A DNA stretch of 6,651 bases, from contig CALAHA010000217.1 in the NCBI GenBank assembly GCA_937891565.1, positions 1-6,651 on the forward strand, given 5' to 3'. The position numbers were made by a program, and so were the translations under genes. Positions 1 through 4,916 of this stretch are shown here, in pieces. Numbering within the stretch: the first letter of the stretch is position 1; each line of letters starts with the position of its first letter. The notes beneath the pieces were generated by a model. The model was not told where the DNA came from and did not search any database. It saw only the letters and a list, made by a program, of their open reading frames with translations. The DNA comes from an uncultured Ilumatobacter sp. (GTDB lineage: Bacteria > Actinomycetota > Acidimicrobiia > Acidimicrobiales > Ilumatobacteraceae).

Positions 1-2022
1 GATCGCCAGGTCGCCATGAAGGTGCTCTTCCCGCAGTTTGCCACCGACGAAAACTTCGTCGAGCGGTTCCGTCGAGAAGCGCAGTCGGCCGCCAACCTGT
101 CACATCCGAACATCGTCAGCGTGTACGACTGGGGCAAGTTCGAAGGCACGTACTTCATTGCAATGGAAGAGGTGCAAGGTCGCACCCTCGCCGACGTTTT
201 GAAGGCGAACAAGCAGCTCACCGCCAAGCAGGCAGCCGAAATTGCCAGCGAAGTCGCCGCAGCGCTCGGCTTCGCACACGACGGCGACGTGGCCCACCGC
301 GACATCAAGCCGGCGAACATCTTGATCGGGTCCAACGGCCAGGTGAAAGTTGCCGACTTTGGCATTGCTCGCGCAATGAACGCTCCAACCGAGGCCAACC
401 TCACACAGGTTGGTTCGGTCATGGGCACAGCCACCTACTTCTCGCCAGAGCAGGCTCAGGGCGCTCAGCCCGACCCGCGCAGCGACCTGTATTCACTCGG
501 CATCGTCATGTACGAAATGGTCAGTGGCCGGCCGCCGTTTACCGGCGAGAATCCAGTCAGCATTGCGTACAAGCAGGTGCACGACGCACCGCAGCCGCTC
601 ATCCAGCTGGTTGCTGACGTACCGCGGGCATTCGAGGCAATCGTCGCCAAGCTGCTCGCCAAAGATCCCAAGCTGCGCTATCCGAGTGCTGGCGCATTGC
701 GCGACGACCTCCGCCGATTCCGCAACGACGAACCGGTCCTGGCGCTGACGGCTGCAGCGTCTGCCCAAGGCGTCGCCATGCCAGGCGCCGACGGTGTAAT
801 CGCCGCCGCACTCGGGGCAACCACGGTCAACCCGAGCATCGCACCCCGCATTCCACCGGTTCACCCGCGCGCTGGCGGCGTTCCGCAGGCCGGAATGTAC
901 GAGGCTGGCTATCCACCGGGCGCCTCACCTGACGCTGCTTACTACGACTCCGACGTATCCCGAACCGGCTGGTATGCCCTGGCCGCATTTGTAGCGCTGA
1001 TCGCGTTGGTCATCGGCGGAGTTTTGCTCTTCCAATCGTTGAACACCGAAGAGCAGACCACCGCCGAGCCGCAGCAGGTCACTCTTGCCGACTATTCCAA
1101 TCGGCTCAGAGCCGACGTCGTGGCCGAACTTGATGGGCTCGGCCTGGCGTTCAAAACACAAGCCGAAGAAAACGGCGACTTCGCTATCGACTTTGTCATC
1201 CGCACTGAACCGCCGGCTGGAACAGTGATGATCGAAGGCCAGGAAGTCGTGGTGTTCTTTAACCCCGATCCACAGGTCAACCCGATTCCGAATGTCGTTG
1301 GCATCTCGCTCGAAGACGCCCGTCTCACACTCGAAGCAGCCGGATTTAGTATTGGCACGATCATGGTGCAGCAGACCGATCAGGTCGGCGAAAACACCGT
1401 GCTCAGCATGACCCCGCCTGCCCAGACGCAGGCCAACACCGGCACCATTGTCGACCTCGTCGTTGCCGGGCCGCCCGAAGGCGTCTCCGTCCCGGGGTTC
1501 CTCGTCGGCCAGACCGAACAGGCTGCGCTCGACGTCTTACAGGGCGAGCCCTACGGCTTCGTGGTCGAGATCATCCGTCAGTCGAGCGCAACGATTGTTG
1601 CGGGCACCGTCATCGAGTTGTCACCCGGCGCCGGTTCGCTCATCCCCCGCGGCGGCAGCATTGCAATGACCGTGTCGGACGGCCCCGAACAGATCACCGT
1701 GCCTCCCGTGGTCGGCCAGACCGAGGGTCGGGCACGCAACGAACTGACCGGTCGCGGTCTGCGAGTCAGCGTCGAGTACGTCGATGTGGCCGCCGGCAGC
1801 CCGGACGACGGCCGGGTGCAATCCCAGAGCCTCGAGCCTGGCAGCATGGTCGATCCCGACACTCAGATCAGCCTCGTCGTCGGCCGCTCGCTCGAAACGG
1901 TGCCGACGCTCCCGCCGACCACTCAGCCTCCAGCCACCACGGTTCCTCCGGCCACGACCGTCGCCCCAGCGACCACCACGGTGCCGGTCGCAACCGCTGC
2001 GCCAGCGACCACCGCCCCGTAA
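1..2022 (+). CDS. pknB: PknB-like PASTA Ser/Thr protein kinase, 5' partial
   Basis: This is a transmembrane Hanks-type Ser/Thr kinase that in actinobacteria senses peptidoglycan or lipid II and phosphorylates cell-wall and division proteins. Residues are numbered from the first codon of the window. The frame opens inside the beta-3 motif VAMK (Lys7, ATP contact), so the Gly-rich loop and true start lie upstream; the ATG at 16 is an internal Met. Visible elements are alpha-C Glu26, HRD 99-101 within HRDIKPAN, DFG 119-121, the P+1 segment GTATYFSPEQ and Asp162 in the SDLYSLG motif. A basic/acidic linker follows, then one membrane helix (about 324-345). Four PASTA units lie at about 358-423 (poorly conserved), 427-490, 494-560 and 563-629. 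A Pro/Thr tail of PATTV-like repeats fills 632-673. In the activation loop, the first of the two Thr known from M. tuberculosis PknB is kept (Thr135) and the second is Val137. Gene neighbours pabA and crgA support the pknB assignment over pknA, which lacks PASTA domains. Confidence 0.95.
   Translation, partial: DRQVAMKVLFPQFATDENFVERFRREAQSAANLSHPNIVSVYDWGKFEGTYFIAMEEVQGRTLADVLKANKQLTAKQAAEIASEVAAALGFAHDGDVAHRDIKPANILIGSNGQVKVADFGIARAMNAPTEANLTQVGSVMGTATYFSPEQAQGAQPDPRSDLYSLGIVMYEMVSGRPPFTGENPVSIAYKQVHDAPQPLIQLVADVPRAFEAIVAKLLAKDPKLRYPSAGALRDDLRRFRNDEPVLALTAAASAQGVAMPGADGVIAAALGATTVNPSIAPRIPPVHPRAGGVPQAGMYEAGYPPGASPDAAYYDSDVSRTGWYALAAFVALIALVIGGVLLFQSLNTEEQTTAEPQQVTLADYSNRLRADVVAELDGLGLAFKTQAEENGDFAIDFVIRTEPPAGTVMIEGQEVVVFFNPDPQVNPIPNVVGISLEDARLTLEAAGFSIGTIMVQQTDQVGENTVLSMTPPAQTQANTGTIVDLVVAGPPEGVSVPGFLVGQTEQAALDVLQGEPYGFVVEIIRQSSATIVAGTVIELSPGAGSLIPRGGSIAMTVSDGPEQITVPPVVGQTEGRARNELTGRGLRVSVEYVDVAAGSPDDGRVQSQSLEPGSMVDPDTQISLVVGRSLETVPTLPPTTQPPATTVPPATTVAPATTTVPVATAAPATTAP
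1909..2019 (+). repeat. Pro/Thr-rich low-complexity tail of the kinase gene
   Basis: The last roughly 40 codons of the kinase gene encode almost only Pro, Thr, Ala and Val in an imperfect PPATTV/APATT pattern. The DNA shows recurring ccaccacggt and gcgaccacc elements. The tail lies outside the membrane, after PASTA unit 4. Such tails often act as extended wall-spanning linkers or are O-glycosylated; that role is inference. The repetitive coding makes it a likely place for length variation between strains. Confidence 0.75.
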
Positions 2023-2034
2023 CCGCACTCCATT

Positions 2035-2054
2035 TCGATTCGCGATGGAATCGA
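2035..2054. other. 7-bp inverted repeat between kinase gene and pabA
   Basis: TCGATTC (2035-2041) and GAATCGA (2048-2054) form a perfect 7-bp stem around a 6-base loop, 12 bases after the kinase stop. No T-run follows, so an intrinsic terminator is only weakly supported. It ends 37 bases before the preferred pabA start and could instead be an operator or an mRNA-processing hairpin. Confidence 0.35.
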
Positions 2055-2079
2055 CCGGGTGACTCGAACAGCACGGCGC

Positions 2080-2085
2080 CATACT
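2080..2085 (+). promoter_or_regulatory. Weak -10-like element at pabA
   Basis: CATACT lies 6 bases before the preferred GTG start at 2092. It keeps the A at position 2 and the T at position 6 of the -10 consensus but not the first T. If active, it would give a leaderless pabA transcript starting at the GTG. There is no good -35 and no Shine-Dalgarno sequence before this GTG. Confidence 0.3.
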
Positions 2086-2091
2086 GGCTGG

Positions 2092-2676
2092 GTGCCGCGC
2101 ATCTTGGTGATCGACAGCTACGACAGCTTCGTCTACAACCTCGTCCAATACCTGGGTGAGTTGGGTGCCGAGCCAATCGTTGTACGCAACGACGAACTCA
2201 GCGTCGACGAGGCAATCGCACTCGCACCTGATGGCGTGTTGCTCTCGCCTGGCCCTGGGCGCCCCGAAGACGGCGGCATCATCTGTGAAGCCATCCCTGC
2301 GTTCGCGGCCGCTGGCACGCCGGTATTCGGTGTCTGCCTCGGCCACCAGGCAATCGGTCACGTCTTCGGAGCATCAGTCGTTGGCGCTCCCGAACTGATG
2401 CACGGTAAGACCTCGCCAATCAACCACGAAGGTGTCGGCGTTTTCGCCGGCCTCGAGTCGCCGCTAACCGCAACGCGCTACCACTCGCTGACACTCGATC
2501 CTGACACGATCCCCGACACCCTTGCAATCACCGCGCGCACTGCCGATGGCGTCGTGATGGGGGTGCGGCATCGCACCCTCGACATCGAAGGTGTGCAGTT
2601 TCACCCCGAGTCGATTCTCACCGACCAGGGCCACGACCTGGTGAAAAATTTCCTGGCGCGCTGCACACCTGCTTGA
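2092..2676 (+). CDS. pabA: Aminodeoxychorismate/anthranilate synthase glutamine amidotransferase subunit (PabA/TrpG family)
   Basis: This is a class I glutamine amidotransferase that releases ammonia from glutamine for a chorismate-using partner (PabB for folate, TrpE for tryptophan). The 194-residue product has the usual length and covers the whole family: N-terminal RILVIDSYDSFVYN, oxyanion motif LSPGPGRPED (51-60), nucleophile Cys82 in GVCLGHQ, the MHGKTS segment (103-108) and the catalytic pair His171/Glu173 in QFHPES. The GTG at 2092 is preferred because it places the conserved RILVIDSYDS strand at residue 3. The in-frame GTG at 2059 would add 11 residues (TRTARRHTGWV-like) not expected in the family. 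No PabB or TrpE gene is in the window, so the partner is unknown. A lone copy next to pknB is the usual actinobacterial arrangement; it is often labelled trpG but may serve both pathways. Confidence 0.93.
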   Translation: MPRILVIDSYDSFVYNLVQYLGELGAEPIVVRNDELSVDEAIALAPDGVLLSPGPGRPEDGGIICEAIPAFAAAGTPVFGVCLGHQAIGHVFGASVVGAPELMHGKTSPINHEGVGVFAGLESPLTATRYHSLTLDPDTIPDTLAITARTADGVVMGVRHRTLDIEGVQFHPESILTDQGHDLVKNFLARCTPA

Positions 2677-2683
2677 AACCCGA

Positions 2684-2722
2684 CGTCAAGAATGACGCGA
2701 TTGCCGCAACAGTTTCGCAATC
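2684..2722. other. Two short inverted repeats between pabA and crgA
   Basis: CGTCA (2684-2688) pairs with TGACG (2693-2697) around loop AGAA. GATTGC (2699-2704) pairs with GCAATC (2717-2722) around a 12-base loop and is followed by the T-rich ttgttctc. Together they could weakly terminate pabA transcription ahead of the crgA promoter, but the stems are short and I would not rely on them. Confidence 0.25.
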
Positions 2723-2749
2723 TTGTTCTCGGGGTGCCCGTTCATGGCC

Positions 2750-2755
2750 TATGCT
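2750..2755 (+). promoter_or_regulatory. Probable -10 element of crgA
   Basis: TATGCT matches TANNNT and TATAAT at 4 of 6 positions and ends 9 bases before the crgA ATG at 2765. This predicts a start of transcription within about 0-3 bases of the ATG. No Shine-Dalgarno sequence precedes the ATG, and no clear -35 is seen at 16-18 bases spacing. Confidence 0.45.
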
Positions 2756-2764
2756 CGGTACCCG

Positions 2765-3082
2765 ATGGCACCTCCGAAGCGAAAAACAGGTGGCGGACGA
2801 GTCACAGACAAGGGCACTCGCCCTGGCGATCGTTCTGCACCCCGTTCGAACTCAGCGCAGAGCGACCACGAGGTCGCTGCATCTTCGCGCTATACGCCAA
2901 AGGCGAAGCGCCAGCAATTGATCCCGCCAAACTGGATTCCGGTCATCATGCTTGTGCTGCTGATCGGTGGCGGTTTGCTGATCATGGCTCGATACTTGAT
3001 CTTTACCGAGAGCAACTGGCCGACCCTCGCTGGGTTGATCGCCATTCTTGGTGGGTTGTACACAGCCACCAAGTGGCAATAG
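2765..3082 (+). CDS. crgA: Cell division protein CrgA
   Basis: CrgA is a small actinobacterial membrane protein that binds FtsZ, FtsQ and penicillin-binding proteins at the septum and modulates division (known for Streptomyces and Mycobacterium). The 105-residue product has a charged, Lys/Arg-rich cytoplasmic N-terminus (1-50), then the family-typical RYTPKAKR segment (42-49). A first membrane helix spans about 57-79, a short Glu/Ser/Asn-Trp loop follows, and a second helix spans about 85-101. It ends in ATKWQ, matching the basic/aromatic C-terminus (RW) of known CrgA proteins. The start at 2765 is chosen because it gives a plausible MAPPKRK terminus just after a -10-like element. Upstream alternatives are ATG 2744 and TTG 2723, which would add 7 or 14 residues. 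The N-terminal region is longer than that of the 93-residue M. tuberculosis protein. Its position after pknB and pabA is the classical neighbourhood. Confidence 0.9.
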   Translation: MAPPKRKTGGGRVTDKGTRPGDRSAPRSNSAQSDHEVAASSRYTPKAKRQQLIPPNWIPVIMLVLLIGGGLLIMARYLIFTESNWPTLAGLIAILGGLYTATKWQ

Positions 3083-3089
3083 CACTCCA

Positions 3090-3121
3090 CTCAATCACCG
3101 CCGAACTCAATCACCGCCGAA
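3090..3121. repeat. 16-bp perfect tandem duplication
   Basis: CTCAATCACCGCCGAA occurs twice back to back (3090-3105 and 3106-3121), just downstream of the crgA stop. It contains no convincing stem or binding site and looks like a recent slippage duplication in non-coding DNA. Confidence 0.85.
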
Positions 3122-3131
3122 TCTGGCCGAG

Positions 3132-3148
3132 TCCCACCCTGTGGGAAA
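3132..3148. other. Inverted repeat with a degenerate DnaA-box-like arm
   Basis: TCCCAC (3132-3137) and GTGGGA (3141-3146) form a perfect 6-bp inverted repeat with spacer CCT. Read on the minus strand, 3148-3140 is TTTCCCACA, which differs from the DnaA box TTATCCACA at two positions. It lies 32 bp from the two strong boxes, so it may be a low-affinity companion. Alternatively it is a simple hairpin at the end of crgA. Confidence 0.35.
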
Positions 3149-3179
3149 CCCGTGTGACCGTTGGCGCCAAGACGCATAC

Positions 3180-3201
3180 TTATCCACAGTTCTGTGGATA
3201 G
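3180..3201. other. Inverted pair of DnaA boxes
   Basis: Positions 3180-3188 read TTATCCACA, a perfect match to the classical 9-bp DnaA box. Positions 3201-3193 on the minus strand read CTATCCACA, one mismatch. The two sit head to head with 4 bp between them, forming a perfect palindrome with arms 3181-3189 and 3192-3200 around a TT centre. The site is in a convergent intergenic region (crgA ends at 3082, the minus-strand gene ends at 3260), so it does not overlap a recognisable promoter. The local sequence is more AT-rich than the flanking genes. A DnaA-binding, origin-proximal element is the best reading. A rho-independent terminator is less likely because no T-run follows on either strand. 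Confidence 0.65.
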
Positions 3202-3259
3202 TGCATCACAATTGCCACTTGTTTGCTTACCTCTTGCGTGAGATTCGCAGCCCGTCCGC

Positions 3260-3526
3260 TCAGTCGTAGAGCGGAGCCACTTCGACCATGTCTTCGAGAC
3301 AATGTCGGGGCGGAGGCGGATCTTCGTCAGGCGCCATCGTCATTTTGAGCTCAACACCGCAGCTGTCGCAGCGGTACTTTCGGCTCACCTTGCGCATCTC
3401 ACCCGTCGGCAATGGCTCGGGCGGAAGCTGTGTCATCGAATACAACATCGCAATGCCACTTTTCCACAGGACAAATCCGAAGAAAACCCCGAACCCCACC
3501 CAAATGACTGTTGAAAAGGCTGGCAT
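3260..3526 (-). CDS. Small membrane-anchored protein with zinc-ribbon-like Cys/His set, function unknown
   Basis: I do not recognise a named family. The 88-residue product begins with a hydrophobic helix (about 6-29, Val/Phe/Gly/Leu rich) that could be an uncleaved signal anchor. A Pro-rich linker follows (PPEPLPTG, 34-42), then a basic stretch MRKVSRKYR and a small domain with Cys53-x-x-Cys56 and His75-Cys76. The spacing CxxC-(18)-HC fits a rubredoxin-like or zinc-ribbon knuckle, with DEDPPPPRHC as the second half. The most likely topology is a single-pass anchor with the metal-binding domain on one face of the membrane; orientation cannot be told. The ATG at 3526 follows a -10-like TACCCT by 7 bases and has no ribosome binding site, so the mRNA may be leaderless. 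It is divergent from the PAP2 gene, and the two could share regulation. Confidence 0.7.
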   Translation of the reverse strand: MPAFSTVIWVGFGVFFGFVLWKSGIAMLYSMTQLPPEPLPTGEMRKVSRKYRCDSCGVELKMTMAPDEDPPPPRHCLEDMVEVAPLYD

Positions 3527-3533
3527 GACACTC

Positions 3534-3539
3534 AGGGTA
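3534..3539 (-). promoter_or_regulatory. Probable -10 element of the zinc-ribbon membrane gene
   Basis: Minus-strand TACCCT (TANNNT) lies exactly 7 bases before the ATG at 3526, placing the transcription start at the A of the ATG. There is no Shine-Dalgarno sequence, consistent with a leaderless mRNA. Confidence 0.45.
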
Positions 3540-3579
3540 TCGGCCCCGGCAGCACCACTTCACTCGCGTCCGACGTTGC

Positions 3580-3599
3580 GCCCACTGCAAGAAGTGGGC
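3580..3599. other. 7-bp inverted repeat upstream of the PAP2 gene
   Basis: GCCCACT (3580-3586) and AGTGGGC (3593-3599) form a perfect 7-bp inverted repeat with a 6-base spacer, 13 bases before the preferred PAP2 start, in the divergent promoter region. The heptamer CCACTTC or its complement GAAGTGG occurs at 3555-3561, 3591-3597 and 3615-3621. This could be an operator or a 5'-leader hairpin; no regulator is identifiable. Confidence 0.35.
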
Positions 3600-3612
3600 A
3601 CGATTGGCCGCA

Positions 3613-4470
3613 ATGAAGTGGCCGACATGGGAACAGGCAGCAATCGCAGCGGTCCTCAGCGGCGTTGTTGCGCTCGCCCTCAGACGACGCCGGTCCCTTG
3701 ACCAGCCTGCACAGTTCGCCGAACAACTGACCGTCGAGTTCGCGTTGATCTCGGCGCTCTACGCCGTCTGGCGCGTCGCTCGAAAGTTGCCGCTCGCCCA
3801 AGACGACGGCGCAATCGAGCGCGCCCGGTCGATCGTTGATTTCCAAGAAGCGATCTTCTTACCGACCGAGCTCTCATTCCAGCAATTCATCTTGCGCAAT
3901 GACTGGCTCGGTTGGCCGACCACGCTCTACTACGCAGTGCTGCACGTCCCCGCCCTGATCGCATTTCTCGTCTGGCTGTTCGTGTTCCATCGCCCCCACT
4001 TCGCGCACTGGCGCAACGGACTCGTCTTCCTTACCGGGATGTGTCTCGTCATCCGGTTCTGGCGTGTTGCACCGCCACGGTTCCTTGCCGACCTCGGCTA
4101 CGAAGATCTGTCAGAACGATTCGGACCGTCGATCTACGGCCCCGTTGGGACCGGCGTCTCTGACCAATTTGCTGCGATGCCTTCGATCCATGTTGGTTGG
4201 GCTGCCGTGGTGTCGCTCGGTATTTTTGCCGTGAGTACCAGTCGGTGGCGATGGTTTTTCCTGCTGCACCTGATCATCACGATCATCGTCGTATCAGCCT
4301 CAGGCAACCACTGGTGGCTGGACGGCATCGTCGCCATCGGTCTGCTCGTGGTCGGCCTCTGGCTCGACACGTACGTTCGCTCGCATGTCGCCCGACGCAG
4401 GGAACCCGCCCCGACCAAGGTCGATCAGCGGCTCGCTCGGTCTGAACGCGACGTGTCGTCGATTTCCTGA
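3613..4470 (+). CDS. PAP2-superfamily integral membrane phosphatase/phosphotransferase (Aur1/Ipt1-like branch)
   Basis: This is a polytopic membrane protein of the type 2 phosphatidic acid phosphatase fold, in the branch that includes inositol phosphotransferases. Family members hydrolyse or transfer phosphate groups on lipid or isoprenoid substrates. The 285-residue product has hydrophobic segments near 8-24, 43-53, 103-125, 135-151, 192-208, 213-231 and 234-252. The three catalytic motifs are present: RVAPPRF (151-157), the MPSIHVGWA motif (189-197, His193) and the GNHWWLDG motif (231-238, His233 nucleophile candidate and Asp237). The C-terminus (255-285) is charged and soluble. ATG 3613 is chosen; the in-frame TTG at 3604 would add three residues. 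The 3' end overlaps the convergent MarR gene by 46 bp. The substrate cannot be told from sequence; phosphatidylinositol-related or polyprenyl-phosphate lipids are both possible in actinobacteria. Confidence 0.85.
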   Translation: MKWPTWEQAAIAAVLSGVVALALRRRRSLDQPAQFAEQLTVEFALISALYAVWRVARKLPLAQDDGAIERARSIVDFQEAIFLPTELSFQQFILRNDWLGWPTTLYYAVLHVPALIAFLVWLFVFHRPHFAHWRNGLVFLTGMCLVIRFWRVAPPRFLADLGYEDLSERFGPSIYGPVGTGVSDQFAAMPSIHVGWAAVVSLGIFAVSTSRWRWFFLLHLIITIIVVSASGNHWWLDGIVAIGLLVVGLWLDTYVRSHVARRREPAPTKVDQRLARSERDVSSIS

Positions 4471-4910
4471 CCGGCGTCGACCAACAGATCGAGCACACGC
4501 TGCATGTCGGCAATATCGGCACCGTCGAGGTGCACAGCGAACAGGGCCTGCAGCGCGCGTCGGTACGTCACCGACATCTCGCGCCACAGACGGCGTCCGG
4601 TCTTCGTCAGCTCCACCTCGACAGCACGGTGGTCGTTGGCGTCGACGTATTTGTGGCGCGCTATCCAGCCTTCTTCTTCGAGCCGATCGAGTCGACGGCT
4701 GACGCTCGAAGGCGGCAACCGCATGTCAGACGACACGTCGAGCGGGCGGGCCCGACCGCCCAGTCGCTGAAGTGACGCCAAGACATCGAACCATCCGAGC
4801 GAAATATCCCACTCGGCACGGAGCTCGTCGTCGATGTTCCGTTCGATCTCACCGACAAGCGCCTGCATGCCCCGCCAGACGCCAACACGGACGTTGTCGA
4901 GGCGTGCCAT
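4425..4910 (-). CDS. MarR-family winged-helix transcriptional regulator
   Basis: MarR proteins are dimeric repressors or activators, often released from DNA by small aromatic or phenolic ligands or by oxidation. The 161-residue length is typical. An N-terminal helix (1-33) and C-terminal helices (105-153) would form the dimer interface. The winged helix comprises PLDVSSDMRL (56-65), the recognition helix PPSSVSRRLDRLEEEG (66-81) and the wing with DANDHRAVEVELT (90-102), the usual DxRAxxVxLT signature. The start at ATG 4910 lies 6 bases after the stop of the aminotransferase on the same strand, so the two genes are probably co-transcribed, with the regulator distal. No Cys is present, so thiol-based sensing is excluded. 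The ligand is unknown. Its last 46 bp lie antisense to the end of the PAP2 gene. Confidence 0.92.
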   Translation of the reverse strand: MARLDNVRVGVWRGMQALVGEIERNIDDELRAEWDISLGWFDVLASLQRLGGRARPLDVSSDMRLPPSSVSRRLDRLEEEGWIARHKYVDANDHRAVEVELTKTGRRLWREMSVTYRRALQALFAVHLDGADIADMQRVLDLLVDAGQEIDDTSRSDRASR

Positions 4911-4916
4911 GCCCGA

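Noticed and set aside
16..18. ATG as the start of the kinase gene
   Set aside because: It is the Met inside the VAMK beta-3 motif and the frame is open to the window edge, so the gene begins upstream.
2059..2091. GTG at 2059 as pabA start
   Set aside because: It adds 11 basic residues before the conserved N-terminal strand; the GTG at 2092 gives the family-typical start.
1621..2361. Minus-strand 246-codon open frame
   Set aside because: It is antisense to the kinase tail and pabA, is Arg/Gly/Asp-rich without a domain, and is explained by high GC content.
3181..3200. DnaA palindrome as an intrinsic terminator
   Set aside because: The stem is good but no T-run follows on either strand; kept only as an alternative.
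2692..3201. Plus-strand 169-codon open frame overlapping crgA
   Set aside because: It runs in another frame across crgA and the DnaA boxes; crgA has clear family features and this frame does not.
3460..3468. TTTTCCACA, a DnaA-box-like sequence
   Set aside because: It is one mismatch from the box but lies inside the coding region of the zinc-ribbon gene, isolated by 260 bp from the strong pair; chance is sufficient.
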